DNA of 64,000 nt, from assembly GCA_001887945.1 (NCBI GenBank), contig LDOQ01000174.1:1-64000 (forward strand), in the 5' to 3' direction. A model generated the notes under the pieces. The model worked only from the letters and a program-made list of their open reading frames with translations. It was not told where the DNA came from and did no database searches. Both the position numbers and the translations under genes were made by a program. The stretch comes from Spraguea lophii (lineage: Eukaryota > Microsporidia > Spragueidae). Below, in pieces: positions 28,990 through 38,750 of this stretch; position 1 is the first letter of the stretch, and each line of letters starts with the position of its first letter.

Positions 28990-30352
28990 TGAGGGTCGAA
29001 ATGAAAAAATATTTTTTGGAATAAAAAATTTTCTAAATATTTATACGCAAATATAAAATTATAATTTATTAATTATAATAGTAATGATAAATATATGATA
29101 TTATTTAAGAAGAATAAAATATTCTATATTTATCATTATCGTAACATAAAAATATAAAATATAATTGTTATATTTTTAAATGGTCGTGAGAATAATTAAG
29201 AAAATTTCAATCAAAAATATTTTATTTTATATTTCTTAAATGGTGTAATATCAATTACTGTTATAATTATTAAATATATTTACATAATAAACTATTTATT
29301 ATTATTTAACTTATATTGAAGATTTATTAATATAGTTGTATATCTCAATGAATAAATTTTCCTTTGTTTTACAAAAAATATATTTAACAGAATATTTTAA
29401 AATGTTGTTCTTTCTGTTTTTAAAAATTTTTTAACATACATAATCTATTTTCTATATTCCAGGTGTGTATGTTTCTGTTCTATCAGTCTATTATATTCAA
29501 TTGATGATTACTTTTAGAATGTTTGAATCAAAATTTATTGAGGTTGTTATAAAATTTCTATGAATTTTATATTATATTACATCCTTTATTAATCATTCAT
29601 CGAATTTCTTTTAACAATGGGTCTTTTTCCTATCAGGTGTTCTTATAAAAACAATCATAACCTCTATCTTTATACACCCATCAACAATCCCCAATGTTTT
29701 CAATACTTTACATTTATTCAACTTTATTTTAAATAATATCAATTCATCTGTTTTAATATATTTCTGTATGTTCATTATTTTTATGACCTTGAATATATAA
29801 ATTTAAAGTTTTAAAATAAGATAATACAAATGTTTTAAACAAATTTATACTCTTTGAAATTCTTTCATAAAGTATATTAGATACCAATCCAAAAAAAAGA
29901 AAATTTTAAAAGATATATATTTTTATGTAATATTATATTTTCATTGTCTCCTAAGTTATATTTATTGTTTTTACATCTAAAATAACACATTTCTCCTTAT
30001 TCCTTAAATAAAACTTTATAAGATTTTTGTATGCTTTATTTTTATGTAAATTTTATATTCTTGTAATATTATGTGTAATTAGAGAAGAAAAGAAACTATC
30101 GTTTATATAAAAACTTTTTTCTGGTAAACTCATTCAAGAGAACGTGTCTATCATTCCTTTCTATTGTTTATTATAATTTATTGTTATAAATACACTGTAA
30201 CCAATATAACTAACTGTATATTTTTTTAATCAATTTTATTTTGTATACAAAAATATTTACTGAAAGATTTAAGATACTAAGAAGAAAATAATGTAATAAA
30301 AAAATAATTTAGAAAAGGATAAAAAAATAAGACCGTTAATAGTTTAATTACC
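28990..30352. other. 1.36-kb gap without a clear gene
   Basis: Mostly very AT-rich. Two GC-richer islands stand out: about 29,455-29,500 (GTGTGTATG...CTGTTCTATCAGTCTA) and 29,610-29,720. The second contains a 54-codon minus-strand frame (29,611-29,775) without a CCC signal. The side next to La carries AAAAAATATTTTTT at 29,004-29,017, the shared upstream element. An unrecognised non-coding RNA is possible; none is supported. Confidence 0.45.
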
Positions 30353-31585
30353 CTATTTTAGATTGAAATTCTTAGGTAGTGGGTGTATAGCTGTGTGAAA
30401 GTGTCTTTCTATTGCGTTAACTGTTTCTAATTCATTGTTAAATATTATGTTAACTGCTACTCCTTTTCTTCCATATCTTCCAGCTCTTCCTATTCTGTGA
30501 ATATATGAATTTTTATCATCAAGGCTTGGAATATCAAAGTTGAAGACAACAGATAATTGTTGTACATCAATTCCTCTTCCCATTAATCCTGTAGAGACTA
30601 AGCATCTGGTTTCTCCTCTTCTAAATTTATTAAGAACATCTGTTCTTTCATTTTGATTAAGATCTGAGTGTACAACACTGCAAGGGAATTTATTTCTCGT
30701 TAATGTGTCGTATAGAAACTTTGCTTTTGATTTTGTGTTAACAAAAATTACTGATTGTCCAACTTCTGATTTTGAAAAAATATCCATGAGAACCTCGGTT
30801 TTCAAAATATCCTCTCCTCTTGATGGCTTTTCTCCGATGTTAACATAATATTGATCAATACCCTTTAATGTTTGTTTATCCTGTCTAAGATCAATTTTTA
30901 CTGGGTTAAGTAGAATATCATCTGCAATATCCAATTCTTCTTTTCCCCATGTGGCTGAGTACATTGCAACTTGCAATTTATCCTTTGGTAATTTCATAAA
31001 TATTTCTTTTACTTGATCAATAAATCCTTTTTTCAACATCTCATCAGCTTCATCAATAATCAAAAGTTTAATATCATCAGTTTTAAGGGCACCACAATCT
31101 ATCATATGAAATACTCTTCCTGGGGTTCCAGTAACAATTTGTGGATAATCTGCAATATCTTGAATTGATTGTTTTGTAGATATACCACCAACTAAATATG
31201 GAATCTTCACACCAAGATGTTGTCCTATTTCTTCCATTCTTGTTGCATTCTGTTCTGCTATCTCCCTTGTAGAAACTAAAACCAAAATTTGTGTCTTTTT
31301 TATACTCATATCTACCTTCTGTAAACTTCCTACTGCAAATGCACCAGTTTTTCCAGTACCACTTTGTGCTTGTGCTCTAACATCTCTTCCATCAAGAATT
31401 GGCTTTATGCTCGTCTTCTGAATAAAAGATGGAGCTTCCCATCCTGCAGAATAAATACCTCTTAACAATTCAGTCTTTAAATTGTAGTCCTCCCATTTAT
31501 CAAACACCTGTATAGTATTATTATCATCCACACTTACATCTTCATCTAAATATACGCTTTCTCTTGAATTATCATTATTTGTCAT
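30353..31585 (-). CDS. TIF1: DEAD-box helicase eIF4A
   Basis: ATP-dependent RNA helicase of the cap-binding complex. Motifs: Q motif (FIQKTSIKPI), AQSGTGKT (73-80), STREIA (usual PTRELA, one change), TPGR, DEAD (178-181), SAT (210-212), RGIDVQ and HRIGRAGR. FDKWEDYNLKTELLRGIYSAGWE before the Q motif is the eIF4A flank. The frame is open for 33 more codons upstream, all hydrophobic filler; CCCCTCAATG on the minus strand puts the start at 31,585, giving 410 residues, close to the family's normal size. The close paralogue eIF4A-III is the alternative, less likely because of its splicing role. Confidence 0.94.
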   Translation of the reverse strand: MTNNDNSRESVYLDEDVSVDDNNTIQVFDKWEDYNLKTELLRGIYSAGWEAPSFIQKTSIKPILDGRDVRAQAQSGTGKTGAFAVGSLQKVDMSIKKTQILVLVSTREIAEQNATRMEEIGQHLGVKIPYLVGGISTKQSIQDIADYPQIVTGTPGRVFHMIDCGALKTDDIKLLIIDEADEMLKKGFIDQVKEIFMKLPKDKLQVAMYSATWGKEELDIADDILLNPVKIDLRQDKQTLKGIDQYYVNIGEKPSRGEDILKTEVLMDIFSKSEVGQSVIFVNTKSKAKFLYDTLTRNKFPCSVVHSDLNQNERTDVLNKFRRGETRCLVSTGLMGRGIDVQQLSVVFNFDIPSLDDKNSYIHRIGRAGRYGRKGVAVNIIFNNELETVNAIERHFHTAIHPLPKNFNLK

Positions 31586-32078
31586 TGAGGGGAAAAAAAT
31601 ATTTTTTGAAATAATAGAAAATATAAAACGTTTAATAAATAAAAATGATATAAGAAATAAAAAATAGATGAAATATAAATACAAATATATTTATAATTTA
31701 AACTGATGGTATTAAAAATGTTTATGATAAAAAATTATATCTTTATGAAACCTTCTGAGGTAAAAAATAATTTAATTGTATTTTTGCTGTTGAAGATACA
31801 ATTAAATGTTATTATTGGATTGTTATAATATCTTTATTTACAGCTATTACATGGTAGTGAAGTATTATTATCGACAGTTAGTATATGTTGTTAAAATATG
31901 ATCTTATGTATTCTTATTATATTTATCATTTCTTAGTTATAAAAAAATATTTAATCATCTACTCTCTTTGTATTTTTACAATAAAAATATAAAATTTTAA
32001 TGATATTTTATATTCTGTAATAATTATACGTGATACATAAATATATTTTATTTTTAATAAAAAAATTATACCCTTAAA
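31586..32078. other. Divergent intergenic region
   Basis: Between eIF4A and NIC96 starts. AAAAAAATATTTTTTT-like element at 31,593-31,607 lies just upstream of the eIF4A CCC. The rest is AT-rich with no gene seen. Confidence 0.5.
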
Positions 32079-33851
32079 ATGTTTGGTAATTCTTGTGCTC
32101 CATTAATTCTTTCAAATACAAGAATTTATAATTATGCACAATTTACAACAGAAATTGAATTAATAAAAAGAAAATATTCAGATTATTCTTGTACTATGAA
32201 TTTTGATAGGAATAAGGGAGTAAAGGCTAAGATTGTAGAATCAAAAGAGAGTAATATACATTTTGAAGATGTAATTGAAAGTTATTTTGAAAATAAAGTA
32301 AGAGATATGATGGATGGTATGCATAAGGATATGAAAAATAAAATATTACAAAATGCAAAGAAAGAAATTAAGTCTTTAGAAAAGAAAGAGAGTAGGAAGA
32401 ATAATCTTAAAAAGAAAATTAATATTAATTCTATAAATTATTTACAAAATTGGGTTAAAGAGCAAGAGGCGTTTAAATTTAATAATCCATTTTTGAAATT
32501 AGGATCAAAGTTTTTAGAGCAATTTCAGGATGAGAAAGGATTTGATAATGAAAAAAGGTTTTTAGAAAGTTGTTTTATAGATTATATCAAAACATTTCTT
32601 AGAGAAAATGGTAAATTGGTGAAAGAATTGAGTTTAGATGATATAAAAGAATTTGTAAAGCTTAAATATGATAAAGAAGAATTTCACATCCAGGCATTTG
32701 AAGGTAGATATCCATTTGCAGAATTATACGTTTTATTTAGATCTGGTATGGAAAGGGAAATTAAAGAATTCTTAGCAGAAGGTATTCTCAAGCATTTAGA
32801 TGTAGAATTTGATAGTCTTTTTACACAGTATTTTAGATCTGGTAAAGTAAAAATAGATAAACTCTACAAAATAAAAGAAGAAGATAAATTTAAAGTATTT
32901 TTCTATAAACTTATGAGTAATTGTGATAAAGGAGAAGGAGATTGGATACTCACAACATTTGAAGATTTTTTATGGTATCAACTAAAAAACATGAAGAATC
33001 AGGATATTATAGAGGTTAATAGATTATTTAATAATGTAGAAAATGATGGTTGTAGATTAATAGTAGCTCTTTTAACAAAATCATATTCAAAATGTTATGA
33101 TATTTTAACAACGGGAAAATTTACAATTGTCGAGATTTTCTTTTTTGCACAGCTTTTATGCAAGGTTAAGACTGATAATAATTTTATCTTAGATGTTGTA
33201 TTTGTTGTTGCGAAAGAATTTACTTCTACTGAAAGAAAGATTATGATTATTGATAGTATAAAAGATAAAGTTGAGAATTACAAAGAGAGTGTAGCAGAAT
33301 ATATAGTTAAATATTCTATATTTGATATTATAGGTCTTAATAACAGAATGTGTTTATTGGATATAGAAATAGGTAAGAGGGTTGCTAACATTCTGAAGAA
33401 AAAGAAAGATAGAAGAATTTTAATACAACTTTATTATTTATTAGACGATGAAGAATTGATCATTGATTTATTGAATGAAAGTATGTCAGAGCTTATTCTT
33501 TCTAATAATTATAAAAAATATTATGAATTGGAAGAAATCGTAGAATATTTTTCAAATAGAAGTAAAGGAAGAGGAAAGGAGATTTTAAATATTTTAAGAG
33601 GATTTATTATGTTTCTTATTAATCCTACGGATGAACTTCTTAGAAGAACGATGTTGTTTGATGAAAGTAAATTTATTTATTTAGAAGATGTAAAACTGGT
33701 TGTAGAAAAAGTGATTATAATTGCTTGTAAGCTTATTAAGAGTAAAAGAGAGAAAGAATTATCTAAAAATATTATTAAGTTGTGTACATATCTTTATAAA
33801 GGTAAAGAATGTGCAAGGGAAATATCTGAGTGTCTAATTGAATTGATTTAA
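32079..33851 (+). CDS. NIC96: Nucleoporin NIC96 / NUP93
   Basis: Inner-ring scaffold of the nuclear pore. After a helical N-terminus come QAFEGRYPFAELYVLFRSG (about residues 205-225) and GDWILTTFEDFLWYQLKNM (about 285-305), the conserved LWxQL-type segment of the Nic96 domain. Then a long alpha-solenoid containing RLIVALLTKSYSKCYDIL and FFFAQLLC. 590 residues against about 820 in yeast: the N-terminal coiled coil is reduced. Start: TACCCTTAAAATG. Only 76 bp separate its stop from RAD2 on the same strand. Confidence 0.75.
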   Translation: MFGNSCAPLILSNTRIYNYAQFTTEIELIKRKYSDYSCTMNFDRNKGVKAKIVESKESNIHFEDVIESYFENKVRDMMDGMHKDMKNKILQNAKKEIKSLEKKESRKNNLKKKININSINYLQNWVKEQEAFKFNNPFLKLGSKFLEQFQDEKGFDNEKRFLESCFIDYIKTFLRENGKLVKELSLDDIKEFVKLKYDKEEFHIQAFEGRYPFAELYVLFRSGMEREIKEFLAEGILKHLDVEFDSLFTQYFRSGKVKIDKLYKIKEEDKFKVFFYKLMSNCDKGEGDWILTTFEDFLWYQLKNMKNQDIIEVNRLFNNVENDGCRLIVALLTKSYSKCYDILTTGKFTIVEIFFFAQLLCKVKTDNNFILDVVFVVAKEFTSTERKIMIIDSIKDKVENYKESVAEYIVKYSIFDIIGLNNRMCLLDIEIGKRVANILKKKKDRRILIQLYYLLDDEELIIDLLNESMSELILSNNYKKYYELEEIVEYFSNRSKGRGKEILNILRGFIMFLINPTDELLRRTMLFDESKFIYLEDVKLVVEKVIIIACKLIKSKREKELSKNIIKLCTYLYKGKECAREISECLIELI

Positions 33852-33927
33852 AATTAAACTTTAATTGATAAATTTTTTTGTTTGAATTTTAAAAAATATT
33901 TCATGAGAAAAAAAATCTAAAATTTTT

Positions 33928-35898
33928 ATGGGTGTACGAAATCTTTGGAGATTATTATATAAATTTGGTAAAAAACCATCGTATCATAATAAAAAATTGG
34001 CAATTGATACTAGTATTTGGTTACATAGATATTATAAACTTCCAAGAAGTGTTTTATATTATTCTCTTATTAAAAAACTTATAAAATTATTATATTTTAA
34101 AATAGATCCGATATTTGTATTCGATGGAAATATTCCAAAATTAAAAAAACGAATTGTAAAAAGAAATAAAAATTTCACACTTGGTAATTTTTGTAAATGG
34201 TGTGGTATGAAAAGTGCTGAATGCTCACATGGAATAGAAGTAGATTTTAAAAGAGTAGAAGATATTGTTAAAAATAAGAAAAATATTAAATGGGGAGATG
34301 ATTATGAAAATGAAAGTAGTGATATATCAGAAAACCACAATATTTTATTGAATACTGAAAATTTTGAAAAATTAAATGAACATGATAAACTTAAGACTTT
34401 AATTAATATGAGAGAAAATAGAAGAATAAAATCACATATAGATACATCATCTATGGAATCTTTTTCCACATCACAAATTATTAATTTGAAGAAAAGAAAT
34501 GAAGTGTGTAAATTAATACGTAATTTAGAAGATGATAGAGAAAAAAGAGTATTGAGTGATTCTAAAACTAAATTTGTTTATAAGAAAAATAAAAGAATGA
34601 AAACATATTATGAATTTGAATCTGAGGAGGAAATAAAAAAAGATGTAACAGAAGAAAGCGATATTTTTTCGGATGTAACAGAAGAAAGTGAAATAAAAAT
34701 GGATTTGGAAGAATTGACAGATAGTGAAAGTGAAAATAACAAAGGTTTTAAATATGGTGCATATGAAAAAATGGATATTGAAAACAGAGAAGAAAGTGAA
34801 GAGATATTTTCAGAGAGAAAAATAGAGTTTATATCAGAAAAAGAAGAAAAATGTTTATTTAACGATGATAGTGATACTTTTTATAATAAAATGAATAATG
34901 AGATAAAAATAAATGATAAAATTATTAATACTGATAATAAAACAACAACTGTTAATATGGTAGAAAATATAAAATATGACAAAGATTTTGAAAATTCTGA
35001 AATTTTCGATAAAAACCAGCTATCAGAAGATAATCAAAATAAAATTATAGAAAATAAGCCATTAATAATCTCTTCAAATGTAAATTGTCTAAAATCAAAT
35101 AATTTAGAAGCTTTAAACGAAGAACAAATAGAAGAAATCGAGGAAGAAACAAAAAAAGACAAAGAAGATAAAATATTAAAAACAGAAAAAATAAATAATG
35201 AAGACAAAGTAATAAAAGAAGAGAAAATAAATAATGGAACAGAATTTAAAAAAATAGATAAAGATGAAAACCAGAATATTCTTAATGATAATAAAGATTA
35301 TATTTTTAAAGATAAAATAGAAGAAAATATCATCCGAGGAAGAGATTCTAGTATAAGCGAATCATCCATGATTATGAAAGAAATACTTAAAATCTTTAAA
35401 ATACCTTATATCCAATCACCTATGGAAAGTGACGGACAGTGTGTATATTTAGAAAAACAAGGATTTGTAAACGGTATAATTTCAGAAGATAATGATATGT
35501 TTTTATATGGTGGAAGAAAAATATACACCAATTTTTTTAAACCTAAGGAAATAAAAGAATATGATATGAAAGATATAGAAAAAGAATTTAGTAAAGAAAA
35601 TTTAATAAAATTAAGTTATTACTTGGGCAGTGATTATACATTGGGAATAAAAAATATAGGATTAAAAAAAGCACAATTATTGATTGAAGAAGAAAATACA
35701 ACGGATGAATATAAGAAAATAAAAAATATTTATGATTATCCAATAGTGAAGAACGTAAAAGAAATGGAAATTATGAGAGGAGTAGCAAATATAGAAGAAA
35801 TAAAAAAATTTATAAATAAAAATATCGATGAAGAGAAAAGAAGAGAAGAGTTAATATTTTTGTATGAGGAAGCAATAACAAAACAAAAACAATATTAG
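33928..35898 (+). CDS. RAD2: RAD2/XPG-type nucleotide-excision-repair endonuclease
   Basis: Structure-specific 3' incision nuclease. The N-region begins MGVRNLWRLLYKFG with metal-binding D27 (AIDTSIWLH) and D66 (VFDG). The I-region starts about residue 490: PYIQSPMESDGQC (E500, D502), SEDNDMFLYG (D521, D523), YLGSDYTLGI (D569), then a helix-hairpin-helix GIKNIGLKKAQLL. Between the two lies a ~350-residue acidic, Lys/Glu/Asn-rich spacer, the hallmark of XPG/RAD2 as opposed to FEN1 and EXO1. The C-terminus ends soon after the nuclease core, so the PCNA/TFIIH-binding tail is missing or very short. No CCC precedes this ATG. Confidence 0.85.
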   Translation: MGVRNLWRLLYKFGKKPSYHNKKLAIDTSIWLHRYYKLPRSVLYYSLIKKLIKLLYFKIDPIFVFDGNIPKLKKRIVKRNKNFTLGNFCKWCGMKSAECSHGIEVDFKRVEDIVKNKKNIKWGDDYENESSDISENHNILLNTENFEKLNEHDKLKTLINMRENRRIKSHIDTSSMESFSTSQIINLKKRNEVCKLIRNLEDDREKRVLSDSKTKFVYKKNKRMKTYYEFESEEEIKKDVTEESDIFSDVTEESEIKMDLEELTDSESENNKGFKYGAYEKMDIENREESEEIFSERKIEFISEKEEKCLFNDDSDTFYNKMNNEIKINDKIINTDNKTTTVNMVENIKYDKDFENSEIFDKNQLSEDNQNKIIENKPLIISSNVNCLKSNNLEALNEEQIEEIEEETKKDKEDKILKTEKINNEDKVIKEEKINNGTEFKKIDKDENQNILNDNKDYIFKDKIEENIIRGRDSSISESSMIMKEILKIFKIPYIQSPMESDGQCVYLEKQGFVNGIISEDNDMFLYGGRKIYTNFFKPKEIKEYDMKDIEKEFSKENLIKLSYYLGSDYTLGIKNIGLKKAQLLIEEENTTDEYKKIKNIYDYPIVKNVKEMEIMRGVANIEEIKKFINKNIDEEKRREELIFLYEEAITKQKQY

Positions 35899-36321
35899 AT
35901 TATTTTTAAATAAAATATCTTGTTAATTGTATTGCTTTGATAATAGAAAATTTGTACGTTTGTAATGAGGGTTTTAAAAACACTAAACAAATATATATAA
36001 AATTATGATTGGTTTGTTCTAGAATGGAAAACATTATTATGAGATCTCTATGAAATGCAGATATGGATTCTCTGTTATTATACCTTGATCTAAAGTAGTT
36101 ATTTTTATAATTAAATTCTATAAATAGATTGTGAATTAAAAGAATTGTTGAAGCTCTTATTTTATTTAATAATCTTGTTTATAAAGTTCGACAGATGTAT
36201 TTTTGAGTCTTCATGTTTTATTTTAAAATAAAAATACTCAGAACAATAAATTATATTAAATAATGAATGGAAGTTTTCTGATCCTATAATAAAAAATAAT
36301 AAGTAATCACAAATAAAATAT
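35899..36321. other. Intergenic gap between converging genes
   Basis: AT-rich. No gene or RNA supported. Confidence 0.5.
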
Positions 36322-37056
36322 TTATTGATTTTTATTTGTATTACCATATCTTTCTAAGATTCTTTTTTTATCATCCACTGTAAATTTTAAAATTATTTCA
36401 TTTGTTCCAAATGTTATTATTTTATGGTCTATAAATTCAACAAGTGATTGTCTTAATGTTTTTGGTGATACAATTAAAAATTCTTGTTTTATTTTTGGTA
36501 AAAGATCCTTTAAACGTATTTTATTCTTCTCTGAATTTTTTAAAATGAATAAAAATATATTTTTTGATTTTTTAGGAATATTTTCAATTATACCTTCTAA
36601 TTTCACGAATAAAATATCATCTTGCTGCAATTCAATATGCTCCAATCCTTTATAAATTTTAAATGTCGTCATATCTCTCATTATAAAATTAAATGGATCT
36701 AATATAATATTTGTATCTATTTTTTCTACAGTTCCTATTATTCTGATATTTGGAGATATAAAATTATAATCGTAATTAAAATCTATAAACACCAGTGTTA
36801 TTATTTTATTATATTCTTCTAATTTTAATTTTACATTGTAAATATAATCTGGATATTTTCTTTCAGAATTACATTTTCCAATAATATTTTCAATCCAATC
36901 AGCAAATTCCTCTAAATTATTATAAAAAAACGCAGATGGAAATATTTTTTGTAATAATGATATTTTACAACCAATACCGTAGAATAATATATTATAATGT
37001 TCTAGAAGTAGATTATATTCTTCTTTAGCGTTTATATGAAATTTATCTAATGACAT
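36322..37056 (-). CDS. ORC2: Origin recognition complex subunit 2, minimal
   Basis: ORC subunit with an inactive AAA+-like fold. LLLEHYNILFYGIGCKISLLQKIF (residues 16-39) is the ORC2 signature (family: gFNlLlYGlGSKrxLLexF). LRQSLVEFIDHKII near the C-terminus matches the winged-helix end (LRxxLxEFxDHkli). At 244 residues only the core is kept; the long disordered N-terminus of other eukaryotes is gone. Start: ATCCCATG on the minus strand, with AAAAAAATATT just upstream. The 5S rRNA gene lies 175 bp upstream in the same orientation. Confidence 0.87.
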   Translation of the reverse strand: MSLDKFHINAKEEYNLLLEHYNILFYGIGCKISLLQKIFPSAFFYNNLEEFADWIENIIGKCNSERKYPDYIYNVKLKLEEYNKIITLVFIDFNYDYNFISPNIRIIGTVEKIDTNIILDPFNFIMRDMTTFKIYKGLEHIELQQDDILFVKLEGIIENIPKKSKNIFLFILKNSEKNKIRLKDLLPKIKQEFLIVSPKTLRQSLVEFIDHKIITFGTNEIILKFTVDDKKRILERYGNTNKNQ

Positions 37057-37225
37057 GGGATTGTATACAAAAAAATATTATCATTATTATGAAAATATAA
37101 TTGTACGTGTTATTATATAGGTAATAATATTAGAAATATCATATAATCTAAGTAAAACATAATAATGTATATTATATAAATCATACAATTTAAAATAAAG
37201 TAAAAATATCTCATAAAATATATAT

Positions 37226-37230
37226 AAAAA
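37226..37230 (-). terminator. RNA polymerase III T-run of the 5S gene
   Basis: Five T on the minus strand immediately after the 5S 3' end. Confidence 0.8.
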
Positions 37231-37345
37231 CTACAGCACCAAGTTTTCTCAAGTAGTCGCCCACCTTAATACTCGCTTGGCTCTCACTGGCTTAACTTCG
37301 GAGATCGGACGGGATCCGGTGTTTTTCAGTGGATATGGCCGTAAC
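37231..37345 (-). rRNA. 5S ribosomal RNA
   Basis: Read on the minus strand it begins GTTACGGCCATATCCACTG, contains CCCGTCCGATCTCCGAAGTT and GCCAAGCGAGTATTAAGGTG, and ends GGTGCTGTAG; all blocks and their spacing are those of eukaryotic 5S. The ends pair (UUACGGC with GCUGUAG). Minus-strand TTTTT follows at once (37,230-37,226), a polymerase III terminator. About 115 nt; ends could shift by 1-3 bases. A single copy lies here, apart from any rDNA. Confidence 0.97.
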
Positions 37346-38277
37346 TGTTATCGTTATTAATCATTGTATATATACATATTATAATTACTATTAAATTATT
37401 ACAATTTAAAGAAATTTTGAATTCTTTATTTTTATATATTTGAATAAAACTATATAATATTTAATTATTATTTTTTAGTTATTAAGACATCTTAACTTCA
37501 CATAAATTTTAATTAAACCTTTTTTATAAATGATATATTTTAATATTCCATATTATAATATCAATATCTATTATTTTTTATATTATAATATAATAAACAT
37601 GTAATTATAAGAAACACAATATTTTTCATTAAGTAATACTTTTTTATTCATAACCAAAAAAATATCCTTTTCATTCATTTCTTCTTTTGAATATAATCTA
37701 ATAAATATTTTTAAAATAAATTAATATTTCACAATATATTACCATTATTTTATTTATAAAGCAAATATATTATTTATAAAAGAAAATATATTATTTACAA
37801 GAATATAAATAAACACTAATATAATTCTTATTAAATTTCTTAAAATATCATAATATTAATATTTTTATATGTTACTATTTCAACATCTGAACTACATAAA
37901 AAATATATAAAGATATTTAAAATTGAATTAAGTTTTCTGGATTAATGGTATATATAATAAGAATATAGAAAATAAATGTAAAAATTAATTATAAAATTAT
38001 GTAATAAATATAATTAGTAATATAAAGAAAATTAATTATAAAAATATTTTCTATTTTATAAATTAAATGGGTTTAAATATAAAATCACGAGTTAATAAAA
38101 TAATTTATTTATTTATTTTTAAAGTTATAAAAATATTTATTACAAAAGATTCATTATTTTTCTATTTATGAATTATTCATTTTTTGTAATGTAAAAAAAA
38201 TTATAATTGAATTATAAATTCTATAACAATAATATTTTATTATATTGAAAAAAAATATATATTAAAATAATCAAAAT
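37346..38277. other. Empty AT-rich gap
   Basis: About 930 bp between the 5S gene and the PAP2 gene, extremely AT-rich. No open frame above background and no structured RNA recognised. Confidence 0.55.
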
Positions 38278-38676
38278 TTAGTGTTTTAAAATCATTGTAT
38301 TATAAATCCTATCAAATACCATTGCAAATACAATACCACATAATACATCCTTATTTGTATGATGTTTAAAAAATAATCTACTATATATTCCTAGAGAACA
38401 TAGAATATAAATAAATATATTTTTAGAATTTAAAATATAAAGTGTATAGAATATAGAATGGGTGCTGGGGAAGGAGTATTTACTTCTATATATGTAATAT
38501 TTATCACTATGTCTTTCTGATCTGCTATACTGTTTTATAAATAAAGCAAATAAAAAAGATATTATCATTTTATATACCAATATTAAATCTTCTGAAGAAA
38601 ATAACATAAAATATAAATGGTAAATAAAAATGAATGGTGGAAGCAGAGTAAAGAAGATATCAAAAAAACAAAGCAT
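38278..38676 (-). CDS. Minimal PAP2-family lipid phosphatase
   Basis: Membrane phosphatase; the full three-part active-site signature fits in 132 residues. C1 is K48-x6-R55 (with His where Pro is usual), C2 is P70-S-T-H73 (usual PSGH), and C3 is S99-R100-x5-H106-x3-D110. Four or so hydrophobic segments surround these. The size and layout suggest dolichyl-pyrophosphate phosphatase (CWH8/DOLPP1) or a related ER enzyme, but the substrate is inferred only from family. Start: ACCCATG on the minus strand. 74 bp downstream of the AsnRS start is not shared: the AsnRS stop lies at 38,751 and both genes run leftward. Confidence 0.85.
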   Translation of the reverse strand: MLCFFDIFFTLLPPFIFIYHLYFMLFSSEDLILVYKMIISFLFALFIKQYSRSERHSDKYYIYRSKYSFPSTHSIFYTLYILNSKNIFIYILCSLGIYSRLFFKHHTNKDVLCGIVFAMVFDRIYNTMILKH

Positions 38677-38750
38677 GGGTAATGATAAATAATTATATTT
38701 ATGATAAAAAGATGAAAAATATAAAATTATTTTAAAGTAAAAAATTTTAC

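Noticed and set aside
29462..29500. U2 snRNA-like string (GTGT...CTGTTCT-ATCAGT)
   Set aside because: The branch-point-pairing GUAGUA and the upstream GGCCUUUUGGCUAAGAUC of U2 are missing, so a real U2 gene is not supported.
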